From Mesonia algae (GTDB taxonomy: Bacteria; Bacteroidota; Bacteroidia; Flavobacteriales; Flavobacteriaceae), in the NCBI RefSeq assembly GCF_003253545.1, contig NZ_QKYV01000006.1:186001-250000 (forward strand): a stretch of 64,000 bases of DNA, in the 5' to 3' direction. Below, in pieces: positions 1 to 9,146 of this stretch (the first letter of the stretch is position 1; the number at the start of each line of letters is the position of its first letter). A model generated the notes under the pieces. It had not been told where the DNA came from, ran no database searches, and worked only from the letters and a program-made list of their open reading frames with translations. The position numbers were made by a program, and so were the translations under genes.

Positions 1-1
1 G

Positions 2-1654
2 ATGCTGACTCGTCTTGGTAAAAAAGAAAAAAATGATCAATGGGACGATTTTTCGAATGAAAAATACCCTAAAGATTTAGAAAAGAATAAAATAAGACTA
101 ACTTATTTAAAAGACAGTATTGATACATCTCAGTTATCAAAAGAAAATCAACTCAGTTACGAGTTGATGAAAGATAAACTGGAAAATGATATTGCAGATT
201 ATAAGTATCGTTTTTATGACTACCCAGTTAATCAAATGCATGGGTATCAGGCAGAATTACCTGCATTTCTCATTAACATGCATCAAATAGATTCAGTAGA
301 AGATGCGAAAGCTTATATTTCTCGTTTAAACGGAATGAAAAAAGCGTTTGAAGATATTTCTGAACGTTTAAAAATTAGAGAAAAAAATGGAATTTTACCT
401 CCTAAATTTGTTTTCACTAAAGTTATCGATGATGCACAAAATGTGATAAAAGGATTTCCATTTGAAAGAGGTAAGAAAGAGAGCACGTTATGGGAAGATT
501 TTAGCAAAAAAGTTGAGGACTTAAAACTTAGCCAAGAAGAGAAAAAACAGTTAAAGGAAGAAGCTAAAAAAGCTTTATTAACTCATGTAGCTCCGGCTTA
601 CAAAACCTTAATTGAAACTCTACAAGATCAAAATCAAAGAGCAACATCTAAAGCTGGTGTTTGGAAATTTCCTAAGGGAGATGAATTTTATAACAACAGT
701 TTAAAACGAGTGACCACTACCAATTTAACTGCCGAAGAAATTCACAATATAGGATTACGAGAAGTAAAGAGAATTCATAAAGAAATGATAGCCATTAAAG
801 ACAAAGTTGGTTTTAAAGGTTCTTTGGAAGATTTTTTTGAGTTCATGCGTAACGATCCGCAGTTCTATTATGATAAAACCGAAGAAGGGAAGACGGCTTA
901 CTTAGCGGAAGCAAAGAAAACTATCAATACGATGAAGGGAAGATTGGGAGAGTTATTCCATACGCTCCCCGAAGCCGATATTAAAGTAAAAGCCGTAGAA
1001 GCTTTTAGAGAGAAAAGTGCAGGAAAAGCTTTTTATCAAGCTCCGGCATTAGATGGATCAAGACCAGGAATTTATTATGCAAATTTGTATAATATGAAAG
1101 CTATGCCTAAATATCAATTGGAAGCGTTGGCTTACCACGAAGGAATTCCGGGGCACCATATGCAAATCGCTATCGCACAAGAATTAGATAGTATTCCCAC
1201 GTTTAGAAAATTTAATTTCTATACAGCTTATGTAGAAGGGTGGGGACTTTACACTGAGTTTTTACCAAAAGAAATAGGTTTTTATCAAGATCCTTATTCA
1301 GATTTTGGAAGATTAGCTATGGAACTTTGGCGCGCATGCCGATTGGTAGTAGATACAGGAATTCACGCTAAAAAATGGTCTCGAGAAGATGGCATAGCTT
1401 ATTATAAAAGCAATACACCTAATGAAGAAAGTGACTGTATAAAAATGGTTGAAAGACATGTTGTCATGCCGGGACAAGCAACGGCATATAAAATAGGAAT
1501 GCTTAAAATCTTAGAACTTAGAGGGAAGGCAAAAAAAGAACTCAAAGAGAAATTTGATATTAGAGATTTTCATGATGTCATTCTTTCTCAAGGTCCGCTA
1601 CCGCTTACTTATTTAGAGAATGAAGTTAATAGCTATATCAAAAAAAATAAATAA
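2..1654 (+). CDS. DUF885 family metallopeptidase-like protein (5' truncated)
   Basis: DUF885 proteins are predicted zinc-dependent peptidases, usually exported, about 580-600 residues long. The 550 residues visible here lack the usual signal peptide and roughly the first 50 residues, so the gene starts left of the window and the ATG at base 2 is probably internal. The diagnostic HExxxxHH segment (HEGIPGHH) lies near residues 379-386, followed by YVEGWGLYTE near 407-416, whose glutamate is a candidate third zinc ligand. The start of the visible part (LGKKEKNDQWDDFS) matches the early family region where most members read LG...D.S. Expected location is periplasm or outer envelope. A rho-independent terminator follows directly, so this is the last gene of its transcript. 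Family assignment is firm; the substrate is unknown. Confidence 0.9.
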   Translation: MLTRLGKKEKNDQWDDFSNEKYPKDLEKNKIRLTYLKDSIDTSQLSKENQLSYELMKDKLENDIADYKYRFYDYPVNQMHGYQAELPAFLINMHQIDSVEDAKAYISRLNGMKKAFEDISERLKIREKNGILPPKFVFTKVIDDAQNVIKGFPFERGKKESTLWEDFSKKVEDLKLSQEEKKQLKEEAKKALLTHVAPAYKTLIETLQDQNQRATSKAGVWKFPKGDEFYNNSLKRVTTTNLTAEEIHNIGLREVKRIHKEMIAIKDKVGFKGSLEDFFEFMRNDPQFYYDKTEEGKTAYLAEAKKTINTMKGRLGELFHTLPEADIKVKAVEAFREKSAGKAFYQAPALDGSRPGIYYANLYNMKAMPKYQLEALAYHEGIPGHHMQIAIAQELDSIPTFRKFNFYTAYVEGWGLYTEFLPKEIGFYQDPYSDFGRLAMELWRACRLVVDTGIHAKKWSREDGIAYYKSNTPNEESDCIKMVERHVVMPGQATAYKIGMLKILELRGKAKKELKEKFDIRDFHDVILSQGPLPLTYLENEVNSYIKKNK

Positions 1655-1662
1655 GAAAAAAG

Positions 1663-1690
1663 CCTCTTTACTAAAAAGAGGTTTTTTTTT
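1663..1690 (+). terminator. Rho-independent terminator after the DUF885 gene
   Basis: A 7-bp stem (CCTCTTT at 1663-1669 with AAAGAGG at 1675-1681) and a 5-nt loop are followed by nine T. It lies 8 bp after the DUF885 stop codon and separates that gene from the glycolytic operon. Confidence 0.85.
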
Positions 1691-1726
1691 AGCTAATTTT
1701 TAATAGGCTTTTAAAATAAAATCAAA

Positions 1727-1734
1727 TAACTTTG
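1727..1734 (+). promoter_or_regulatory. Bacteroidetes -7 box of the pfkA operon
   Basis: TAACTTTG matches the Bacteroidetes -7 consensus TAnnTTTG exactly. No good -33 TTTG lies 19-21 bp upstream. The box ends only 5 bp before the pfkA ATG at 1740, so transcription would begin at or within a few bases of the start codon. Confidence 0.55.
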
Positions 1735-1739
1735 AGAAG

Positions 1740-2726
1740 ATGAAAACAAACCTTAAAAAGATAGGCGTACTTACTTCTGGTGGAGATGCACCGGGAATGA
1801 ACGCCGCTATTCGAGCAGTAGTTAGAGCCTGTGTTTTTTATGATAAAGAATGCGTTGGTATTTATAGAGGTTATCAAGGTTTGGTAGAAGGTGATTTTAC
1901 TCCGTTAGGAGCAAGGTCAGTAAAAAACATTATTAATAAAGGAGGTACTTTTTTAAAATCAGCTCGGTCTAAAGATTTTATGACTCCGGAAGGGAGGGAA
2001 AAAGCTTTTCATCATCTTAAGGATAATGAAATTGATGCACTAATTGTTATTGGTGGAGATGGTACATTTACTGGAGCTTCAGTTTTTAATGAGGAATTTG
2101 ATTTTCCAATTGTAGGTATTCCAGGAACAATCGATAACGATATTAATGGAACTGATTTTACCATTGGTTACGATACCGCGTTAAACACGGTGGTTGAAGC
2201 AATAGATAAGATTAGAGATACAGCAAATTCTCATAACCGACTATTTTTGGTAGAAGTCATGGGAAGAAATGCAGGCGACATCGCTTTAAATGCGGGAATT
2301 GGCGCTGGAGCGGAAGAAATTCTAATTCCTGAAGAAAATTTAGGAAAAGACCGTTTGGTAGAATCTTTATCAAAAAGTAGAAAGTCGGGGAAAACATCGA
2401 GTATCGTAGTGGTTTCTGAAGGCGATCAAATAGGTAAGAATATTTTTGAATTAGCTCAATATATAGAAAGTAACCTTAATGATTACGAAGTGAGAGTAAC
2501 CGTATTAGGTCATATTCAAAGAGGTGGTTCTCCAAGTTGTTATGATAGAGTATTAGCAAGCAGATTAGGAGTTGGCGCTGTAGATGTCCTTTTAGCAAAT
2601 AAAAAGGATGTGATGGTAGGGGTAAAACATAAAAAAATTGTAGTAACTTCATTTAAAGAAGCAATAGAAGGAACAAATGAAATTGATTGGGACTTATTAA
2701 AAGTTGCCGATATAATATCGATATAA
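1740..2726 (+). CDS. pfkA: ATP-dependent 6-phosphofructokinase
   Basis: Phosphorylates fructose 6-phosphate to fructose 1,6-bisphosphate, the committing step of glycolysis, in the cytosol. The 328 residues match the usual bacterial PfkA length. Visible motifs are SGGDAPGMN near 13-21 (ATP site), GGDGT at 105-109 and PGTIDND at 128-134 with the catalytic Asp at about 132, then MGRNAGD further on. A glycine follows the GGD motif where PPi-dependent enzymes carry Asp, which points to ATP as donor. It is the first gene of a run with gap, a sugar kinase and pgi; the gap to the next gene is 3 bp. A perfect -7 box sits immediately upstream, so the 5' leader would be nearly absent. Confidence 0.97.
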   Translation: MKTNLKKIGVLTSGGDAPGMNAAIRAVVRACVFYDKECVGIYRGYQGLVEGDFTPLGARSVKNIINKGGTFLKSARSKDFMTPEGREKAFHHLKDNEIDALIVIGGDGTFTGASVFNEEFDFPIVGIPGTIDNDINGTDFTIGYDTALNTVVEAIDKIRDTANSHNRLFLVEVMGRNAGDIALNAGIGAGAEEILIPEENLGKDRLVESLSKSRKSGKTSSIVVVSEGDQIGKNIFELAQYIESNLNDYEVRVTVLGHIQRGGSPSCYDRVLASRLGVGAVDVLLANKKDVMVGVKHKKIVVTSFKEAIEGTNEIDWDLLKVADIISI

Positions 2727-2729
2727 GAA

Positions 2730-3734
2730 ATGAAAAAATTAAATATAGCCATTAATGGTTTTGGAAGAATTGGTAGATTAACTTTTAGAGTTGCCAGCCA
2801 AAGAGAAGATATAAATATTGTTGGAATTAACGATTTAGTAGATGTAGAACATTTAGCTTATTTACTAAAATATGATTCCGTTCACGGAAAATTTCCCGGA
2901 GAAATTACCACTAAAAACGGAAATCTTATCGTAAACGGTAAAGAAATCCGCGTAAGCGCAGAAAAAGATCCCACGCAACTAAAATGGGATGCGATTGATA
3001 CCGAAGTGGTGATCGATTGTACAGGAATCTTTAAAACCAAAGAGTCTGCAGGTCAACATATCACTGCAGGAGCAAAAAAAGTGGTCATTTCTGCACCCTC
3101 TAAAGATGCACCTATGTTTGTGATGGGAGTAAATCATAATGATGTGCAGCCAGAAGATACGGTAGTTTCTAACGCTTCTTGTACCACCAATTGTTTAGCT
3201 GTTTTAGCAAAAGTAATTGAAGATAATTATGGGATTGAGGAAGCTTTAATGACAACCGTTCATGCAACCACTTCTACACAATCTACCGTAGATGCGCCTT
3301 CTAAGAAAAATTACCGAATAGGAAGAAATGCGTTAGCTAATATTATTCCGACTACTACAGGAGCAGCAATTGCTGTAGGGAAAGTGATTCCTGCCCTTGA
3401 CGGAAAACTTACCGGGATGGCTTTTAGAGTCCCAACGCCCGATGTTTCCGTGGTTGACCTAACCGTAAGAACCAAAAAATCAGTTTCCTTTACCGATTTA
3501 AAAGCAACCATAAAAAAAGCTTCTGAAGGTGATTTAAAAGGAATTTTAGGCTATACAGAGGAAGCAGTAGTTTCTCAAGACTTTGTGTCAGAACCTCGTA
3601 CGAGTGTTTTTGATGCCGAAGCAAGTATCGGTTTAAATGATAACTTCTTTAAGTTAATATCTTGGTACGATAATGAGTTTGGATATTCTACAAAATTAGT
3701 AGATTTGGCTGCTCATATCGCAAGTGTTAAATAA
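2730..3734 (+). CDS. gap: Type I glyceraldehyde-3-phosphate dehydrogenase
   Basis: Oxidises glyceraldehyde 3-phosphate to 1,3-bisphosphoglycerate with NAD. The 334-residue protein has the Rossmann motif INGFGRIGR at 8-16, an aspartate after the second strand (IND at about 34-36, typical of NAD-preferring glycolytic forms), the catalytic SCTTNC motif with Cys at about 151 and the partner His at about 178 (TVHAT). It follows pfkA by 3 bp, so the two are surely cotranscribed. Its 3' end overlaps a GTG codon of the next gene frame, but the next gene probably starts at the ATG at 3739. Confidence 0.97.
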   Translation: MKKLNIAINGFGRIGRLTFRVASQREDINIVGINDLVDVEHLAYLLKYDSVHGKFPGEITTKNGNLIVNGKEIRVSAEKDPTQLKWDAIDTEVVIDCTGIFKTKESAGQHITAGAKKVVISAPSKDAPMFVMGVNHNDVQPEDTVVSNASCTTNCLAVLAKVIEDNYGIEEALMTTVHATTSTQSTVDAPSKKNYRIGRNALANIIPTTTGAAIAVGKVIPALDGKLTGMAFRVPTPDVSVVDLTVRTKKSVSFTDLKATIKKASEGDLKGILGYTEEAVVSQDFVSEPRTSVFDAEASIGLNDNFFKLISWYDNEFGYSTKLVDLAAHIASVK

Positions 3735-3738
3735 AAGC

Positions 3739-4608
3739 ATGTACTTAATAGCAGATGGAGGTTCTACAAAATGTGACTGGGTTGTTATAGACAATTCGGG
3801 AAATATTATTATAGAAACCACAACGAAAGGTTTAAACCCCTCTGTATTTCAAGAAGCAACTTTATTAGAGAGGTTAAAATCTAATACAGAACTTTGCGTT
3901 GTAAAAGATAAAATCAATCATTTATCTTTTTTTGGAGCAGGTTGCGGAACAGAAACTCCCAAGTCTAAACTAAAAAAAGTATTAGAAAGCTTTTTCATTC
4001 AGGCAGAAGTGATAGTAGAAGAAGATACTATGGCTGCCGTCCAAGCGGTGACCCAAACCCCCGCGATAGTATGTATACTAGGGACGGGTTCTAATGCGTG
4101 TTTTTATGACGGAAAGAAAATTGTGAATCCTGTAGCCTCTTTAGGCTATATTATTATGGATGAAGCTAGCGGTAATTTCTTTGGTAAAAAGCTATTACAG
4201 GATTATTTTTATCGTAAAATGCCTCAAGATATAGCTATTGCCTTTAATGCCGAATTCGATTTAAGTCCAGACAAGATCAAGCAACATTTATATCATCACG
4301 AAAATCCGAATGCATATTTGGCACATTTTGCATCTTTTATATTTACTCAAAAAGAAATAAACCCTTATTTTTACCGCATTTTAAAAGAAGGAATTGAAGA
4401 GTTTATTGAGAAAAGAGTCTTATTGTTTGAAGAATCTAAGAAACACCCAATTCACTTTGTAGGATCTATAGCACATTTTTCAAAGAATATCATAAAAGAA
4501 ATTTTAAATGAAAAAGGTTTGCTGTTGGGGAAAATATTAAAACGCCCCATCACTAATTTAATAACATACCATCAAAATATTATCGCAAATGGCGTTAAAG
4601 AAAATTAA
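3739..4608 (+). CDS. BadF/BadG/BcrA/BcrD-type ATPase, N-acetylglucosamine-kinase-like
   Basis: An actin-fold (ASKHA) sugar kinase of the eukaryotic-type GlcNAc kinase / BadF family; probable role is phosphorylation of an amino sugar such as GlcNAc, which is inference. From the ATG the protein has 289 residues. Visible motifs are the phosphate-1 loop DGGSTKCDW near 6-14, FFGAGC near 68-73, the phosphate-2/adenosine segment LGTGSNA near 110 and DEASGNFFGK near 138-147. A GTG at 3724 would add five residues inside gap; the ATG at 3739, 4 bp after the gap stop, fits the family start (MxLIADGGSTK) better. It overlaps pgi by 20 bp, so it belongs to the glycolytic operon. Feeding GlcNAc-derived sugar phosphate into pgi-level glycolysis would fit the context. 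Confidence 0.85.
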   Translation: MYLIADGGSTKCDWVVIDNSGNIIIETTTKGLNPSVFQEATLLERLKSNTELCVVKDKINHLSFFGAGCGTETPKSKLKKVLESFFIQAEVIVEEDTMAAVQAVTQTPAIVCILGTGSNACFYDGKKIVNPVASLGYIIMDEASGNFFGKKLLQDYFYRKMPQDIAIAFNAEFDLSPDKIKQHLYHHENPNAYLAHFASFIFTQKEINPYFYRILKEGIEEFIEKRVLLFEESKKHPIHFVGSIAHFSKNIIKEILNEKGLLLGKILKRPITNLITYHQNIIANGVKEN

Positions 4609-6199
4609 CCCCATACAAACGCAAGCTTGGGAAAATCTTCAGGAACATTTTAAAACGATCAAGAATAAAAAGATGGTCGAAATGTTTCAGGAAGACGATG
4701 GCCGTGTAGATAAATTTCATATAAAATGGAATAAGTTTTATATCGATTACTCTAAGAATAGACTGGATGACACAACTAAAAAACTACTCTTAGAACTTTG
4801 TAAAGAAGTAGACCTTAAAGATGCGATAAAAAAACAATTTGAGGGAAAAATTATAAATGTTACCGAGAATAGAGCAGCAGCACATACAAAATTGCGATCT
4901 CTTAACAAACCAAAAGAAGTAGAGGCTGCTTTAGAAAAGATGAAGATCTTTTCAGAAAAACTTATTCACGGAGAGTGGAAAGGAGCAACCAATAAAACCA
5001 TACAGCATGTCGTAAATATAGGTGTTGGTGGCAGTGATTTGGGTTCTCAGATGGTTTTGGAGGCTTTAACAGCTTATCAAAATCACTTACAAGTTCATTT
5101 TGTTTCTAATATTGATGGTGATCATGTACATGAAGTTTTAAAAAAAATAGATGTAGAGCGAACGGTTTTTATTGTAGTCTCTAAAAGTTTTGCTACACAG
5201 GAAACCTTGAGTAACGCCATCACTATAAAAAAATGGTTTGCAAATAATGACTTTACGGAAGATGATATTTCTAGACACTTTGTAGCCGTAAGTGCTAATA
5301 ACGAAAAAGCTAAAAACTTTGGCATTTTAGAAGAAAATATCTTCCCTATGTGGGATTGGGTAGGAGGCAGGTTTTCATTGTGGAGTGCCGTAGGTTTGGC
5401 TATTTGTTGCGGAATTGGTTATAAAAACTTTACGGAATTACTTGGCGGAGCTCAGCAAATGGATGAGCATTTTGAGTCTACCCCATTTGATGAAAACATT
5501 CCAGTGATTTTAGCTTTGATAAGCATTTGGTATAATAATTTCTTCGAAACTGAAACGGAAGCCGTTATCCCATATTCTCAATATTTACAAAAATTTATAC
5601 CTTACTTACAGCAAGGCGTGATGGAAAGTAATGGGAAAAATATAGATCGAAACGGAAAAAAAGTAGACTATCAAACCGGTAATATCATTTGGGGAGAACC
5701 AGGAACCAATGCGCAACATGCTTTTTTTCAATTGATTCATCAAGGTACAAAACTTGTACCCTGTGATTTTATTGGTTTTAAACAATCCGTTCACGGAAAT
5801 AAAGAGCATCATCACAAATTAATGGCTAATTTTTTCGCTCAAACGGAAGCTTTCCTTTGCGGAAAATCTAGAAAAACGATTGAAAAAGAAATCAGTCATC
5901 TTTCAGTTGAAGAGCAAGAAAAAATAAAAGCTTATAAATGTTTTGAGGGAAATAAACCTTCCAATACTATTTTAATTGACCAGTTAAGCCCAGAAACTTT
6001 GGGAAGCCTTATCGCTTTATATGAACATAAACTCTTTGTGCAAGGGGTCATTTGGAATATTTACAGCTATGATCAATGGGGTGTAGAGCTAGGAAAGCAG
6101 TTAGCTTCAAGTATTTTGCAGCAAATTGATAAGGGTGAAATCAAAGAAGACTTAGATCCGTCTACGAAAAGTTTACTTCAGGAGTTTTTCGCTAAATAA
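4589..6199 (+). CDS. pgi: Glucose-6-phosphate isomerase
   Basis: Interconverts glucose 6-phosphate and fructose 6-phosphate in glycolysis and gluconeogenesis. The 536 residues match the full-length bacterial enzyme. Signature segments are IGVGGSDLGSQM near 146-157 (sugar-phosphate binding), DWVGGRFSLWSAVGL near 255-269, MESNGK near 345 carrying the catalytic Glu, and QWGVELGKQLA near 496-506 with the conserved lysine. The ATG lies 20 bp inside the upstream kinase gene, so translation is probably coupled. No clear terminator follows within the next 245 bp. Confidence 0.97.
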   Translation: MALKKINPIQTQAWENLQEHFKTIKNKKMVEMFQEDDGRVDKFHIKWNKFYIDYSKNRLDDTTKKLLLELCKEVDLKDAIKKQFEGKIINVTENRAAAHTKLRSLNKPKEVEAALEKMKIFSEKLIHGEWKGATNKTIQHVVNIGVGGSDLGSQMVLEALTAYQNHLQVHFVSNIDGDHVHEVLKKIDVERTVFIVVSKSFATQETLSNAITIKKWFANNDFTEDDISRHFVAVSANNEKAKNFGILEENIFPMWDWVGGRFSLWSAVGLAICCGIGYKNFTELLGGAQQMDEHFESTPFDENIPVILALISIWYNNFFETETEAVIPYSQYLQKFIPYLQQGVMESNGKNIDRNGKKVDYQTGNIIWGEPGTNAQHAFFQLIHQGTKLVPCDFIGFKQSVHGNKEHHHKLMANFFAQTEAFLCGKSRKTIEKEISHLSVEEQEKIKAYKCFEGNKPSNTILIDQLSPETLGSLIALYEHKLFVQGVIWNIYSYDQWGVELGKQLASSILQQIDKGEIKEDLDPSTKSLLQEFFAK

Positions 6200-6278
6200 G
6201 TGTAAATCTCTTATTTTATATGCAATTCACATTATAAACATTAATCTTCCATTTCTTTTATCGGATAAGTAAGCATTA

Positions 6279-6440
6279 TCAATAAACCTTGAGTTTAAAA
6301 TTGAAAAAGTAACATGAAGATAGAGCTTCATTTATTTGATTATCATAGTTTTGAGCTGTAACAATTAAAATAAGTTTCTTTAAATTTTCATAAGATGTCT
6401 TTAAATGAGTAAATAATTCTTTATTTTTAAGACAAAGTAA
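6279..6440 (-). pseudogene. Possible coding remnant in the pgi-comM gap
   Basis: The 245-bp gap between pgi and the ComM-type gene is the second largest in the window. On the minus strand one frame stays open for about 54 codons, ending with a TGA at 6281-6279, and its central 45 or so codons read like ordinary protein (for example LKTSYENLKKLILIV then TAQNYDNQINEAL). There is no ATG, GTG or TTG where a start would be expected, and an in-frame stop lies just upstream. It could be the tail of a decayed gene or chance. I see no promoter, terminator or RNA gene in the rest of the gap. Confidence 0.2.
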
Positions 6441-6444
6441 TTAT

Positions 6445-7983
6445 ATGCTAGTTAAAGTTTACGGAAGTGCTGTTTTTGGTGTGGAAGCCACCACCATTAC
6501 CGTAGAGGTAAATATAGATAAAGGAATAGGCTATCATTTAGTTGGTTTGCCCGATAACGCCATCCGTGAAAGTAGTTTTAGAATAGCCGCAGCTTTACAA
6601 AACAATAGCTATAAATTACCAGGAAAGAAGATTACTGTAAATATGGCACCAGCCGATTTACGCAAAGAAGGTTCTGCTTACGATATGACGCTAGCATTAG
6701 GAATTTTAGCTGCTTCTTCACAAATCAAAGCTCCAAAAATAGAAGAATATATTATTATGGGAGAACTTTCTTTGGATGGAAGTTTACAACCTATAAAGGG
6801 AGCTTTACCTATTGCAATAAAAGCTAAACAAGAAGGATTTAAAGGTTTTATTTTACCTAAACAAAATGCTAAAGAAGGGGCAATTGTTAGTGGTTTAGAT
6901 GTATATGGAGTAGAAAATATTACTGAAGTAATTGAGTTCTTTGATCAAGGAAAAAAATTGGAACCTACTATTGTTAATACGAGAGAAGAGTTTTATCAAA
7001 ACTTAAAACATCCAGAATTTGATTTTGCCGATGTAAAAGGTCAAGAATCTATCAAACGCTGTATGGAAATTGCCGCAGCGGGAGGTCATAATATCATTTT
7101 AATTGGTCCGCCAGGATCAGGAAAAACGATGTTGGCTAAACGATTGCCAAGTATATTACCTCCTATGACACTCCACGAAGCTTTAGAAACCACAAAAATT
7201 CATAGTGTGGTAGGAAAAGTAAGGGAAAATGTAGGTCTTATGGCTGAACGACCGTTTAGGAGTCCACATCATACGATTTCCGATGTGGCTTTAGTTGGCG
7301 GAGGAGCATATCCGCAACCGGGAGAAATTTCTTTGTCACATAATGGGATCTTATTTTTAGACGAATTACCAGAATTTAAACGAAGTGTTTTAGAAGTAAT
7401 GCGTCAACCTTTAGAAGATCGGGAAGTAACTATTTCTAGAGCAAAATTTACGGTAACCTACCCTTCAAGTTTTATGCTAGTCGCTAGTATGAACCCTAGT
7501 CCGGGTGGTTATTTTAACGATCCAGATGCTCCCGTTACCTCTTCACCAGCCGAAATGCAAAGGTATTTGAGCAAAATAAGCGGACCTTTATTAGATCGCA
7601 TAGATATTCATATAGAAGTAACGCCGGTTCCTTTTGAAAAGCTAAGCGATGAGCGAAGAGGGGAAAGCAGTGTAAAAATTAGAGAGCGCGTAACCAAAGC
7701 GAGAGAAAATCAAACGCTTCGGTTTAAAGATATAGAACATATACATTACAATGCTCAAATGGGAGTTAGGCAAATACGAGAGTTTTGTAAGTTAGATGAA
7801 GCTTCAAAACAACTCTTAAAAACCGCTATGGAACGTTTAAATCTTTCCGCAAGAGCCTATGATCGCATATTAAAAGTATCTAGAACGATAGCCGATCTAG
7901 AGAATTCAGAAAAAATTAACGGAGAACATATAAGTGAAGCCATTCAATATAGAAGTTTAGATAGAGATGGCTGGTTAGGATAA
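6445..7983 (+). CDS. comM: YifB/ComM family Mg-chelatase-like AAA+ ATPase
   Basis: ComM-type proteins are hexameric AAA+ motors that promote branch migration during natural transformation in some bacteria; in Bacteroidetes the role is not established. The 512 residues show an N-terminal Lon-like S5-fold domain (1-170, with KITVNMAPADLRKEG), the AAA+ domain with Walker A GPPGSGKTML near 222-231 and Walker B ILFLDELPEF near 300-310, and the C-terminal Mg_chelatase_C helix bundle (SARAYDRILKVSRTIADL) near 470-490. The length is standard. It is the first gene of a head-to-tail run with a DUF2891 lipoprotein and pxpABC; the gap to the next gene is 3 bp. Confidence 0.93.
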   Translation: MLVKVYGSAVFGVEATTITVEVNIDKGIGYHLVGLPDNAIRESSFRIAAALQNNSYKLPGKKITVNMAPADLRKEGSAYDMTLALGILAASSQIKAPKIEEYIIMGELSLDGSLQPIKGALPIAIKAKQEGFKGFILPKQNAKEGAIVSGLDVYGVENITEVIEFFDQGKKLEPTIVNTREEFYQNLKHPEFDFADVKGQESIKRCMEIAAAGGHNIILIGPPGSGKTMLAKRLPSILPPMTLHEALETTKIHSVVGKVRENVGLMAERPFRSPHHTISDVALVGGGAYPQPGEISLSHNGILFLDELPEFKRSVLEVMRQPLEDREVTISRAKFTVTYPSSFMLVASMNPSPGGYFNDPDAPVTSSPAEMQRYLSKISGPLLDRIDIHIEVTPVPFEKLSDERRGESSVKIRERVTKARENQTLRFKDIEHIHYNAQMGVRQIREFCKLDEASKQLLKTAMERLNLSARAYDRILKVSRTIADLENSEKINGEHISEAIQYRSLDRDGWLG

Positions 7984-7986
7984 ATT

Positions 7987-9144
7987 ATGAAAAAAATAGC
8001 AATCGCATTAAGTCTTATAGCTTTGGTAGCTTGTAAGAATAAAAATCACGAAGAAACGACGTTGCAGGATCAACAGCAATCAGAAAAAGATACTAGCATT
8101 GTAGAAGATATCTCTTCTAAAATGACAGAAGTGGAGCCTGTGGTTCTTAGTTTAGAACAAGCCGAAAAGTTAGCAAGGATGCCTTTGGCGTGTTTGGAGC
8201 AAGAGTTTCCTAATAAGTTAGGGCAAACTTTAGCTTCAGAAAACGACCTACAGAAACCTAGTGAGTTACACCCAGCTTTTTACGGTTGTTTTGATTGGCA
8301 TTCTTCGGTTCATGCGCATTGGAGTTTAATAAGTCTGTTAAAACAATTTCCTAATCTCGCTAAAGCGGAAGAAATTAAACAATTGCTTCAAGATCATCTT
8401 TCAAAAGAGAACATAGAACAAGAGTTAGCCTATTTTAATAAAGAGCAGAATAAAACTTACGAACGTACTTACGGCTGGGCTTGGTTATTAAAATTAGCAC
8501 AAGAGATTCATACTTGGGAAGATCCTATAGCAAAGGAGTTAGAGGCAAATTTAGCACCTCTAACAAAGAAAATAGTAAGCAATTATCAAGCATTTTTACC
8601 TAAATTAAATTATCCTATTCGTACGGGAGAACACGAAAATACAGCCTTTGGGATGAGTTTTGCTTATGATTATGCTGTAGCTACAGAGAATCAAAAATTA
8701 AAAGATTTAATAGCCACAAGAGCAAAAGACTTTTATTTATCAGATGATAATTGTCCTATTGCATGGGAGCCAGGAGGTTTTGATTTTCTTTCTCCTTGTC
8801 TAGAAGAAATACATTTAATGCAAAATGTGCTGGCAGAGCAAACATTTAAGTTATGGCTTAAAGATTTTATGCCCGAAATTTCAAATAAGGATTTTGATTT
8901 AGAAATAGGAGAAGTTTCAGATCGTAAAGATGGAAAATTAGTCCATTTAGACGGACTCAATTTTAGCCGAGCAGCTGTGTTGTTTAGTCTTGCAGCTAAA
9001 TATGATAATTTAAATCATCTTAAACCTGTGGCAGAAAAGCATTTGTCTTCCTCTTTCTCTAACCTTACAGACGATTCTTACGAAGGAGGTCATTGGTTAA
9101 CCACCTTTGCTATTTATGCATATAACAAACGAAAGAATAAATAA
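7987..9144 (+). CDS. DUF2891 family lipoprotein
   Basis: The 385 residues begin with a lipoprotein signal peptide: two lysines, a hydrophobic stretch and the lipobox LVAC with Cys at 16. A charged, Glu/Gln-rich linker follows to about residue 55, then a DUF2891 domain of about 330 residues. Recognisable segments are HPAFYGCFDWHSSVHAHWSL near 95-115, a TYGWAWLLKL helix and GEHENTAFG. The fold resembles an alpha/alpha toroid, an expectation from the family; the many Trp and His residues would suit a sugar or metal site, which is inference. It is probably anchored in the outer membrane or exported to the surface. It sits 3 bp after comM and 2 bp before pxpA. No function is established for the family. 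Confidence 0.85.
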   Translation: MKKIAIALSLIALVACKNKNHEETTLQDQQQSEKDTSIVEDISSKMTEVEPVVLSLEQAEKLARMPLACLEQEFPNKLGQTLASENDLQKPSELHPAFYGCFDWHSSVHAHWSLISLLKQFPNLAKAEEIKQLLQDHLSKENIEQELAYFNKEQNKTYERTYGWAWLLKLAQEIHTWEDPIAKELEANLAPLTKKIVSNYQAFLPKLNYPIRTGEHENTAFGMSFAYDYAVATENQKLKDLIATRAKDFYLSDDNCPIAWEPGGFDFLSPCLEEIHLMQNVLAEQTFKLWLKDFMPEISNKDFDLEIGEVSDRKDGKLVHLDGLNFSRAAVLFSLAAKYDNLNHLKPVAEKHLSSSFSNLTDDSYEGGHWLTTFAIYAYNKRKNK

Positions 9145-9146
9145 CA

